NCBI GenBank assembly: GCA_004553095.1
Contig: SFMJ01000046.1
Location: forward strand, 1-10,644
Source: Bacteroidales bacterium
Lineage (GTDB): Bacteria > Bacteroidota > Bacteroidia > Bacteroidales > Muribaculaceae
Length of the DNA stretch: 10,644 nt
Direction of reading: 5' to 3'
Part shown: positions 1 through 5,927 of the stretch, in pieces
How the letters are laid out: each line of letters opens with the position of its first letter
Position numbering within the stretch: position 1 is the stretch's first letter
Notes under the pieces: generated by a model
What the model was told of the DNA's origin: nothing
What the model saw: only the letters and a program-made list of their open reading frames with translations
The model's database searches: none
Program-made: the position numbers and the translations under genes

Positions 1-1086
1 ACTCGTATCGGCGAACCTACCGCTCCTAAAAGTTTCTCTTATACATTCTATGCTAACGAGCCTGTAAACCTCGCTGCCTATAAGGGTAAGAAGGTACAGT
101 TCGGTTTTGAGTATGTTTCTACCGAGGAATGTGCCGGTACTTGGGAGGTTAAGAATATCGTAGTTAAGAAGTTTGCCGTTGATCCTGTCGATCCGGAAAT
201 CTCTTTCCCCGAAAATGAATATGCCGCTGCCATCGGTGAGCCTTTCGAATCTCCCGTTGCTTCAACCATCAGTGATGGAGCTGTTACTTACTCTTCAAGC
301 GATGAGTCTGTGGCTACTGTAAATCCGGCTACCGGTGAAGTTACTCTCGTGGCTCAAGGTTCAACCGTGATCACAGCCGCTGTTGCTGCTACTGATACTT
401 ATCTCGCCGGTTCTGCTTCATACACTCTTACCGTAACCGATCCCGACGCTCCCGAAGTTATCTTCTCTTGGACTGTTGGCGGTGAAGAGGTCTTCTCTTT
501 CGAACAGCAAGTTGAATCCGATAAGTTCGTATGGCAATACTCTAACCAATATGGTTTGATGGGCTCAGCTTTTATTTCCGGTGCTACAGTCGCTCTCGAC
601 GAGGTCGCAGTTTCTCCCGTAATTGACCTCACTGATAAGAAGGATGTTACTCTCGATTTCAAGAATGCCTTCAACAATTATAAGGTTAATGGAGCAAATA
701 TTAAAGTTGAAAACTTCCCCGGTAAGTATGCTTTCTTGGTTGTTCGTGAAGATGACACTACTGAATGGACTCGCTTCGCTGAGCCCACTGCTCCTGCTGC
801 TTTCAACTGGAAGTTCTTCGACAATGAGACTGTTAGTCTTGATGCGTATAAGGGTAAGAAAATCCAATTCGGTTTCGAATATGTATCTACTGAAGTGTGT
901 GCAGGTACTTGGGAGATTAAGGATATCGTAGTGAAAGGTAAGACTGAATCAGGCGTTGCCAACATCGAGCTCGATGAGACTGCCGCTCCTGTTTACTACA
1001 ACCTCCAGGGTGTACGCGTAGCCAACCCCGAAAAGGGCCTCTACATCGTAGTAAAAGGCAACAAGTCTTCAAAAGTGATCTTCTAA
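1..1086 (+). CDS. Exported multidomain beta-sandwich protein with Ig-like domain and C-terminal sorting-like tag (5' end missing)
   Basis: The reading frame is open from base 1 to the TAA at 1084-1086, giving 361 visible residues; the start lies outside the window. Residues 1-57 are the end of one domain and residues about 152-313 are a full second copy. The copies share YKGKK-QFGFEYVSTE-CAGTWE, which resembles the choice-of-anchor-J/cleaved-adhesin-like beta-sandwich domains of Bacteroidetes surface proteins. Between them, residues about 61-146 look like a bacterial Ig-like (Big_2) domain, with the typical YSSSDESVATVNPATGEVT stretch. Residues about 318-361 match the short C-terminal tag (YYNLQGVRV, GLYIVVKGNK, ending in Phe) related to type IX secretion sorting domains. 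The protein is therefore probably secreted or surface-attached and may bind a ligand or glycan, but no catalytic motif is visible. The next gene encodes a smaller protein with the same domain and tag. Domain names are from memory; the substrate is unknown. Confidence 0.85.
   Translation, partial: TRIGEPTAPKSFSYTFYANEPVNLAAYKGKKVQFGFEYVSTEECAGTWEVKNIVVKKFAVDPVDPEISFPENEYAAAIGEPFESPVASTISDGAVTYSSSDESVATVNPATGEVTLVAQGSTVITAAVAATDTYLAGSASYTLTVTDPDAPEVIFSWTVGGEEVFSFEQQVESDKFVWQYSNQYGLMGSAFISGATVALDEVAVSPVIDLTDKKDVTLDFKNAFNNYKVNGANIKVENFPGKYAFLVVREDDTTEWTRFAEPTAPAAFNWKFFDNETVSLDAYKGKKIQFGFEYVSTEVCAGTWEIKDIVVKGKTESGVANIELDETAAPVYYNLQGVRVANPEKGLYIVVKGNKSSKVIF
985..1019 (+). repeat. 35-base exact direct repeat, copy 1 (C-terminal tag)
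   Basis: These 35 bases are identical to 2314-2348. Both copies lie in the same reading frame and encode APVYYNLQGVR plus the first two bases of a Val codon, at the beginning of the C-terminal tag. The remaining 67 bases to the stop codon match at 52 positions, and the upstream side diverges at once, so the identity forms a sharp block. It could come from gene conversion, modular tag exchange or shared codon preference. Confidence 0.9.
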
Positions 1087-1125
1087 ATAGTGAATAAAAG
1101 CCTAAACCAAGGCAAAACAATAACC

Positions 1126-1163
1126 AAAGAGGGCGTATCTCCGGATACACCCTCTTTCTTTCA
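1126..1163 (+). terminator. Rho-independent terminator after the first exported-protein gene
   Basis: A hairpin has arms at 1126-1139 (AAAGAGGGCGTATC) and 1144-1157 (GATACACCCTCTTT). It forms 8 pairs, one C/A mismatch and 5 more pairs around a TCCG loop. A T-rich tail (CTTTCACTTT) interrupted by C follows. It starts 39 bases after the stop codon and lies before the promoter of the next gene, so the two exported-protein genes are probably separate transcription units. Confidence 0.8.
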
Positions 1164-1210
1164 CTTTAATAAAAAATTAATCCGATTTTAATATTTTATT
1201 TTAAAAATAA

Positions 1211-1226
1211 TTACTAAATTTGCACT
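1211..1226 (+). promoter_or_regulatory. Bacteroidetes-type promoter core (TAAATTTG) of the second exported-protein gene
   Basis: TAAATTTG at 1215-1222 fits the Bacteroidetes -7 consensus TAnnTTTG. The -33 region is only a T-rich stretch (TTTT at 1194-1197), which is weak. The core lies in an AT-rich gap downstream of a terminator. The predicted transcription start is at about 1226-1230, giving a leader of roughly 65 bases before the ATG. The flanks (TTAC before, CACT after) match the promoter at 2509-2524. Confidence 0.75.
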
Positions 1227-1244
1227 ATCCGATGTAAGCGGATA
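1226..1244 (+). promoter_or_regulatory. Candidate 5'-terminal mRNA stem-loop
   Basis: TATCCG (1226-1231) and CGGATA (1239-1244) are perfect inverted repeats around a 7-base loop (ATGTAAG). The stem begins within a few bases of the predicted transcription start, so the mRNA would carry a hairpin at its very 5' end. Such hairpins are known to protect some bacterial mRNAs from 5'-end-dependent decay; that role here is an inference. A six-pair stem can also occur by chance. Confidence 0.45.
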
Positions 1245-1293
1245 TTTCTTATCATTTTTTAGTTAAAACATTTACTAACTTAAATACCAAAAC

Positions 1294-2415
1294 ATGAAGA
1301 AATTTTTACTTTCTCTCGCAGCTGTAGCTTGCGCCGCTTCTATCAGCGCCGCTTCTTATACAGTGTTTGATATCGCCAATCCCGGCACTTGGACAGGCGA
1401 TGCTAACGGTTGGACCAGCACCACTACCGTAGGTGACAAGTCTTTCGTCTTGACTACTGCCAAGGCTTCGTCATCTACCGACCTTATCTCTCCCGTAGCC
1501 AATTCTTACGCTTGGCGCGTATATAAGGGCTCTACTGTCAACATCAAGGCCAACGGTGTGAGCATGAAGCAAATCGTCCTCACTCTCGATGACTATAACG
1601 ATGGTGCTTATGTCGGTGTACCCACTCTCAGCGCCGGTTGGACCGGTTCAATCGAAGGCGACCAACTCACTCTCGTCAGCGCAGGTCTCAATGAGATCAC
1701 TTTCACCGCTGAAGAAAAGCAACTCCGTATCGAGAAGATCCTCGCCTCTGACGAGGAGGGTACTGTTGTTCCTGATCCCGATCCCGTGCCCGATGGCGTA
1801 GTTTATCAGAATGCTTTCGATACAAGCATCGACGACTGGACCAAGATCAACGATGAGACTCTCTCTGACTATAGCGGCTGGAAGATCAATAGCAACCCTC
1901 AATGCGCTATCGCTAATTCTTACTACAGCGGTGAAAACCATCCCGCTAATGCTAAGATGGAGAAGAGCTTCGACCTTACCAACTATGAGAACTGCAGCCT
2001 CAGCTTCGAGCAGGCATTCGGTTTCGACTTCCCCACTGCTCAGGTCGACAACTATCGCCTCTATGTGAAGAGCGGCGAATATACCGACTACCTCGCTCTC
2101 GCTAACTTCCCCGCAGCTCCCGCCAGCGGTAACTGGACTAAGGAATGGGCTACCAACGAACTCGACCTCAGCGAGTATGACGGCTCTGTGATCACAATCG
2201 GTTTCGAATATGCTACCGACGGCTCCAAGTCTCGCGCTTGGGAGCTCCGCAATTTCGTCCTCTATGGCGAAAGTGGCGCCGGCGTTCATGATATCGTAGC
2301 TGATTCAAACGAAGCTCCTGTTTACTACAACCTCCAGGGTGTACGCGTCAACAACCCCGAAAACGGCCTCTTCATTGTTGTGAAGGGTAATAAGTCTTCA
2401 AAGGTTGTATTCTAA
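1294..2415 (+). CDS. Exported protein with choice-of-anchor-J-like domain and C-terminal sorting-like tag
   Basis: This 373-residue protein starts with a signal peptide (MKKFLLSLAAVACAASISAA), with likely cleavage after Ala20. Cys13 sits in a poor lipobox, so a lipoprotein is less likely. Residues about 21-155 form an N-terminal domain (ANPGTWTGDANGW, YAWRVYKGS, ITFTAEEKQLRIEKI). It resembles a domain seen in many Bacteroidales exported proteins, but I cannot name it. An acidic, proline-rich linker (about 153-168) leads to a choice-of-anchor-J-like beta-sandwich domain at about 170-325 (NAFDTSIDDW, VITIGFEYATDG, AWELRNFVLYGE). Residues 330-373 form the short C-terminal tag ending in VVF, nearly the same as in the upstream gene. 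The ATG at 1294 fits the signal peptide; there is no Shine-Dalgarno sequence, as is normal in the phylum. It has its own promoter and terminator. The protein is secreted or surface-bound and no enzyme motif is seen. Confidence 0.9.
   Translation: MKKFLLSLAAVACAASISAASYTVFDIANPGTWTGDANGWTSTTTVGDKSFVLTTAKASSSTDLISPVANSYAWRVYKGSTVNIKANGVSMKQIVLTLDDYNDGAYVGVPTLSAGWTGSIEGDQLTLVSAGLNEITFTAEEKQLRIEKILASDEEGTVVPDPDPVPDGVVYQNAFDTSIDDWTKINDETLSDYSGWKINSNPQCAIANSYYSGENHPANAKMEKSFDLTNYENCSLSFEQAFGFDFPTAQVDNYRLYVKSGEYTDYLALANFPAAPASGNWTKEWATNELDLSEYDGSVITIGFEYATDGSKSRAWELRNFVLYGESGAGVHDIVADSNEAPVYYNLQGVRVNNPENGLFIVVKGNKSSKVVF
2314..2348 (+). repeat. 35-base exact direct repeat, copy 2 (C-terminal tag)
   Basis: This is the second copy of the 35-base identical block at 985-1019, in the same reading frame of the second exported protein. 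The codons agree even at every synonymous position. It encodes APVYYNLQGVR and part of the next Val codon. Confidence 0.9.
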
Positions 2416-2458
2416 TATCTCCCTGACTGTTTTATAGGTATATTTTTTAATCATATAT

Positions 2459-2499
2459 GGGTTGTGTCACTCTTTTAGTGTCACAACCCTATTTTTTTT
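2459..2499 (+). terminator. Strong rho-independent terminator after the second exported-protein gene
   Basis: Arms GGGTTGTGTCAC (2459-2470) and GTGTCACAACCC (2478-2489) pair over 8 bases, one T/T mismatch and 3 more bases. One further T-A pair can close the loop. An eight-T run follows at 2492-2499. It starts 43 bases after the stop codon and runs straight into the next promoter, whose -33 region would overlap the T run. Confidence 0.92.
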
Positions 2500-2524
2500 A
2501 TAAAATATTTACTATCTTTGCACT
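2492..2524 (+). promoter_or_regulatory. Bacteroidetes-type promoter (TATCTTTG) of ansA and the downstream gene cluster
   Basis: TATCTTTG at 2513-2520 is a full match to TAnnTTTG. The T run at 2492-2499 lies at the right distance to serve as a -33 element. The predicted start of transcription is about 2525-2528, which leaves a leader of about 35-40 bases before the ATG at 2563. The extended core TTACTATCTTTGCACT (2509-2524) equals the core at 1211-1226 in 14 of 16 positions, differing only at the two free bases. No further terminator is visible before the end of the cluster. Confidence 0.8.
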
Positions 2525-2562
2525 TTATTAAATACTATACCATTGAATCACATTTTTTTATA

Positions 2563-3702
2563 ATGAGTGCTATCCTGAATTCGGAGTCTCTCGAGAGATT
2601 CCGCGATATATCTAAAGATTCTCTTCGTCTGAAGATCAAATCATTGTCTGACGAGTCGGCAGGCAGCGGTGACTTGTCTCGTCCCCGCATCTTGATCATC
2701 TATACCGGAGGAACCATCGGTATGATCGAAAACCCCGATAATCATACTCTTGAACCATTTGATTTCGAGTATCTTATCGACAATGTGCCCAAGATCAAAC
2801 GCCTTGACTATACCATCGATAGTTTCCAGTTCGATATCCCTCTCGACAGTTCGGCGATGACCCCATCTCACTGGCAAGATATCGCTTACGTCATCGAAAA
2901 TTTCTATGCCGATTACGATGGCTTCGTCGTGCTTCATGGCACTGACACCATGGCTTATACCGCATCTGCACTCAGCTTTATGCTTGAGAACCTCAACAAG
3001 CCGGTGGTGATCACCGGTAGTCAGCTCCCCATCGGCGAGGTGCGTACCGATGGCGAGGAAAACCTTATCACCTCTCTCCAGGTGGCTGCCGCTCGACGTC
3101 CCGATGGATCTCCCATGCTCCGCGAAGTGGCTATCCTATTCGAAAATTACCTCTGGCGTGGCAATCGCGCCACTAAATATAGCGCCGACAATTTCAACGC
3201 TTTCAAAAGTAGCAATTTCCCCCGTCTCGCCAAGATAGGTATGGGCATCACTTTCCGCCGGGAAGTGCTCTGGACTCCTTCTTACGATGAGCCTCTGACT
3301 GTGCATTATGGCATGGATACCAATGTGATGTACCTAAACCTATTCCCCGGCATCACTGTCAATATGATACGCCATGCCTTCAACACTCCCGGCCTTAAAG
3401 GTGTCGTACTCAAGACCTACGGCGCCGGTAATGCACCGACCGACCCGGAGTTCATCAGCACCATCCGTGAGGCTGTGGACCATGGATTGGTGATCGTCAA
3501 TGTCTCTCAGTGCGATAATGGTATGGTTGACCCTTTGCGCTATCAGACAGGCTCAGTGCTCTATGGCGCCGGCGTCATACCGGGGCATGACCTTACTTCC
3601 GAGGCTGCCATCACCAAACTGATGTTCCTCTTCGGTCAGAATTACCCTATCGAGCGTGTCAAGGAGTTGGTGGAAATTCCCCTCGTCGGCGAAATGAATT
3701 GA
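2563..3702 (+). CDS. ansA: Type I (cytoplasmic) L-asparaginase
   Basis: This enzyme hydrolyses L-asparagine to aspartate and ammonia. It aligns by eye along its whole length with E. coli AnsA. Key parts are YTGGTIGM (47-54), HGTDTMAYTASALSFMLENL (125-144), TGSQLPIGEVRTDG (151-164) and RGNRATK (199-205). By comparison with AnsA, the catalytic residues would be Thr51, Thr127, Asp128 and Lys205. There is no signal peptide, so it acts in the cytoplasm. The frame can be extended to a TTG at 2518, but that codon lies inside the promoter -7 box, so ATG 2563 is the first sensible start (379 residues). This leaves about 40 residues before the first strand, more than the few in E. coli AnsA. A TTG at 2674, giving MSRPRILIIYTGGTIG, is an alternative start. 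The gene leads a six-gene + strand cluster and is followed after 28 bases by a MATE exporter. Confidence 0.95.
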   Translation: MSAILNSESLERFRDISKDSLRLKIKSLSDESAGSGDLSRPRILIIYTGGTIGMIENPDNHTLEPFDFEYLIDNVPKIKRLDYTIDSFQFDIPLDSSAMTPSHWQDIAYVIENFYADYDGFVVLHGTDTMAYTASALSFMLENLNKPVVITGSQLPIGEVRTDGEENLITSLQVAAARRPDGSPMLREVAILFENYLWRGNRATKYSADNFNAFKSSNFPRLAKIGMGITFRREVLWTPSYDEPLTVHYGMDTNVMYLNLFPGITVNMIRHAFNTPGLKGVVLKTYGAGNAPTDPEFISTIREAVDHGLVIVNVSQCDNGMVDPLRYQTGSVLYGAGVIPGHDLTSEAAITKLMFLFGQNYPIERVKELVEIPLVGEMN

Positions 3703-3726
3703 CCCTTTTCCCTCCCTCCTTCTCTC
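3703..3726 (+). other. 24-base uninterrupted pyrimidine tract between ansA and the MATE gene
   Basis: Every base from 3703 to 3726 is C or T. The tract fills nearly the whole gap between the ansA stop and the likely TTG start at 3731. It excludes a Shine-Dalgarno site. It could be a landing site for ribosomal protein S1 or an RNA-binding regulator, which is inference. Confidence 0.7.
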
Positions 3727-3730
3727 GGCT

Positions 3731-5035
3731 TTGTCTCTGAATAAACGTATCCTGCGCCTCGCCCTGCCGGCTATCGTCAATAATATCACGGTCCCCCTCT
3801 TGGGACTGTGCGATACGACTATCGCCGGCCACCTCGGTAGCCCCTCTTATATCGGGGCTATGGCGCTCGGTGCGATGATGCTTAATGTCATTTACTGGCT
3901 TTGCGGATTCTTGCGTGCCGGCACCACCGGCATGACTTCTCAAGCTTTCGGCGCCGAGCATTTTGACATGACTCGAGATGTCTTGCGAAAGGCTCTATTT
4001 ATCGCCCTCGTCATTGCCATCGCTGCTATCTGTTGCATGTCTCCACTACGCCGGCTCCTGTTCCTTATTCTCGAACCGGCTCCTGACGTAGCCCCTCTCG
4101 CTTCTCAATATTTCCGGATTTGCCTCCTGGCTGCCCCGGCGCAGTTGGCGATTATGGCAATCTCAGGTTGGTTCATCGGTTTGCAAAATACCTTCGTGCC
4201 TATGCTGATAGCCGTCGGCATCAATGTCGTAAACATCGCCCTGAGCATCTCGTTCGTTAGGGGGTTCAACCTCGGCTTTGCCGGTGTGGCTTACGGCACT
4301 CTCTCCGCTAATTGGTTAGGACTATTGGCAGCTGTCGCTTTCGTTATACACCGCCTCAGAAGACTCCCCGACAGGGAGTGTGGCAGACGCGTAGCCTGGG
4401 GTAAATTCTTCAAAGTAAATACCGACCTCTTCTTCCGCTCTGCTTGCATCATGGCGGTCTCTCTGATTATGACATCCATAGGTTCGCGTATCGGTGAGAT
4501 TACTCTCGCTGCCAACGCCGTGATGATGCAGTTCTTCCTCTTCTTCTCCTATTTTATGGATGGATTCGCATTCGCCGGCGAGGCTATCGTCGGGAATGCC
4601 GCCGGCGCTCGCGACCACCTCGCTATAAACCGAGGCGTAAAGGCCCTCATGGGATGGGGTGCTGCCATGAGCGCTATTTTCCTCCTAATCTATATCCTTC
4701 TCCCCGACTTTATCGTGGCTTTCATTACCGATGTCAGGGAGGTACGCCTCGCCGTGGCTGATATGCACATCTGGCTTGCCCTACTCCCTCCCATCACCGT
4801 CTCCGCTTTCATATTCGACGGCGTATTTATCGGTCTGACTCGAAGTCGTGACCTACTCGTGACTACTCTGATCGCCACTGCCGCTTTCGTCGCTATCGCT
4901 TTTTTCCCCGGCGGATTCAATGAGATACCCTCAAATTCGCTCCTTTGGCTCGCTTTTGAAACTTATTTACTCCTTCGTGGCATTTTATTAGCCGCTCGTT
5001 TTATGAAATTTCAAAGGATTTCATTAACTTTGTGA
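3731..5035 (+). CDS. MATE-family efflux transporter
   Basis: This 434-residue inner-membrane protein has about 12 hydrophobic segments and the two-halves layout of MATE (NorM/DinF-type) exporters, which pump out cationic drugs or metabolites in exchange for Na+ or H+. Recognisable parts are the first helix (LRLALPAIVNNITVPLLGL), AGHLGSPSYIGAMALG (32-47), LRAGTTGMTSQAFGAE (61-76) and, in the second half, MDGFAFAGEAIVGNAAGA (276-293). Length is normal for the family. The start is unusual: the frame has a stop at 3695-3697 and no ATG before the conserved N-terminus. TTG 3731 (MSLNKRIL) is therefore the best start, and CTG 3737 (MNKRIL) is possible. The gene follows ansA by 28 bases and ends one base before the next ATG, so it is probably cotranscribed with both. 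The substrate cannot be read from the sequence. Confidence 0.93.
   Translation: MSLNKRILRLALPAIVNNITVPLLGLCDTTIAGHLGSPSYIGAMALGAMMLNVIYWLCGFLRAGTTGMTSQAFGAEHFDMTRDVLRKALFIALVIAIAAICCMSPLRRLLFLILEPAPDVAPLASQYFRICLLAAPAQLAIMAISGWFIGLQNTFVPMLIAVGINVVNIALSISFVRGFNLGFAGVAYGTLSANWLGLLAAVAFVIHRLRRLPDRECGRRVAWGKFFKVNTDLFFRSACIMAVSLIMTSIGSRIGEITLAANAVMMQFFLFFSYFMDGFAFAGEAIVGNAAGARDHLAINRGVKALMGWGAAMSAIFLLIYILLPDFIVAFITDVREVRLAVADMHIWLALLPPITVSAFIFDGVFIGLTRSRDLLVTTLIATAAFVAIAFFPGGFNEIPSNSLLWLAFETYLLLRGILLAARFMKFQRISLTL
5025..5032 (+). promoter_or_regulatory. Candidate internal promoter core (TAACTTTG) in the 3' end of the MATE gene
   Basis: TAACTTTG is a full TAnnTTTG match lying in a locally AT-rich end of the MATE gene. 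A TTTT at 4999-5002 could serve as a -33 element with a somewhat long spacer. The predicted transcription start falls on or next to the ATG at 5037, so the mRNA would be leaderless or nearly so. The match could be chance coding sequence. Confidence 0.35.
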
Positions 5036-5036
5036 T

Positions 5037-5849
5037 ATGATCAATGATTCTACTACATATCAAGCGGTTCGTGTGGGCGATGTGGCGGATTGGCGACTGA
5101 TCTGCGTCATCTCTTCCAGGCGAATGTGTGCATATCTCAAGCACACCGATCCGACTCGCGATTTGGAGGTCCTCTTCGATGAGTCCTGGCGTGATGACTC
5201 ATCTTCTCTGCTCAGCCGCATCGAAAATCTTGTTTACGACCATCCGCAGGTGCTCGACGATTTCTCTGCCGATATAATCATCGTCGCTCCTCACACCATC
5301 TGGGTGCCAACATCGATGGTAGAGGATGATGAAGAGCAAATTGACACTCTCTTCAATCGTGTCTATGAGGCTGAACCTCAGGATATATCTGCCTCTGAAG
5401 TCGATGACGCTACGGCGCTGTTCTCACTCCTCCCAGGACTCAACGCCTTCTTGCAACGTACTTTCCCCGGTGCCAGAATACATTCACACCTCGCCGTGAT
5501 GGCTCAGCGTTTCCGCGACAGAAGCTGCGATATGACACGAGTATATATCGATGTCCGTGATAATGAGGCTGATTTCGTCGCTTTCGATCACCGAAACCTC
5601 CTTATGGGGGCTACTCATACCTGGCACGACCCCGCTGATATCCAGTATCACCTCTTCAATATCATGAATGTTTATAACCTCGACCCCCGTACAACACAGG
5701 TATCTCTCTCCGGCATCCGTGATATCAAAAATCAACTCATCGACGAACTCCGAAAGCAATTAGACTTCGTGATGCTCACCATGCTCCCCACTCTGAGCAC
5801 CAAGGTGGCAATGCCCCTCGCCGGAGCCCTAATGCTGAGACGTGACTAA
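5037..5849 (+). CDS. DUF3822 family protein
   Basis: This 270-residue soluble protein has no signal peptide or membrane segment. Its overall pattern matches the Bacteroidetes family DUF3822. The parts behind this are a short N-terminal strand region (WRLICVISSRRMCAYL), a middle segment (IIIVAPHTIWVPTSM), LLPGLNAFLQRTFPGARI, a second set of strands (TRVYIDVRDNEADFVAFDHRNLL) and the C-terminal VSLSGIRDIKNQLIDEL. From memory, a member of this family has an actin-like ATPase fold similar to PilM/FtsA. The two beta-rich halves here fit that, but I cannot point to nucleotide-binding residues. Its ATG is one base past the MATE stop, showing translational coupling or a start driven by the TAACTTTG element. 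rsmD follows, a neighbour often seen with this family in Bacteroidetes. Function unknown. Confidence 0.82.
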   Translation: MINDSTTYQAVRVGDVADWRLICVISSRRMCAYLKHTDPTRDLEVLFDESWRDDSSSLLSRIENLVYDHPQVLDDFSADIIIVAPHTIWVPTSMVEDDEEQIDTLFNRVYEAEPQDISASEVDDATALFSLLPGLNAFLQRTFPGARIHSHLAVMAQRFRDRSCDMTRVYIDVRDNEADFVAFDHRNLLMGATHTWHDPADIQYHLFNIMNVYNLDPRTTQVSLSGIRDIKNQLIDELRKQLDFVMLTMLPTLSTKVAMPLAGALMLRRD

Positions 5850-5893
5850 AAGATCCTTCCACCCTCTCCTCCAGATTATATTTATCTACCCCC

Positions 5894-5916
5894 GTCGGAA
5901 GTTAGGTCCGACCTAA
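5894..5916 (+). promoter_or_regulatory. Palindrome / alternative hairpin in the rsmD leader
   Basis: TTAGGTCCGACCTAA at 5902-5916 is a perfect inverted repeat of 7-base arms around one central base, the shape of a repressor or activator site. It overlaps a second possible hairpin, GTCGGA (5894-5899) with TCCGAC (5907-5912) around 7 bases. It ends 11 bases before the rsmD start codon, in the 78-base gap after the DUF3822 gene. No TAnnTTTG core is visible in this gap. The poor T content downstream argues against a terminator. Confidence 0.45.
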
Positions 5917-5927
5917 AAATAAAGACT

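Noticed and set aside
1099..1113. Small GCC/GGC inverted repeat after the first gene
   Set aside because: The stem is only three bases, and the true terminator hairpin follows at 1126.
1648..2289. Long open frame of 213 codons on the - strand inside the second exported-protein gene
   Set aside because: It lies opposite a clear gene and its composition mirrors that gene's codon bias. It has no recognisable domain or promoter.
5894..5920. Hairpin before rsmD as a terminator
   Set aside because: It is followed by an A-rich stretch (CTAAAAATAAAG) and lacks a T run, so intrinsic termination on the + strand is unlikely.
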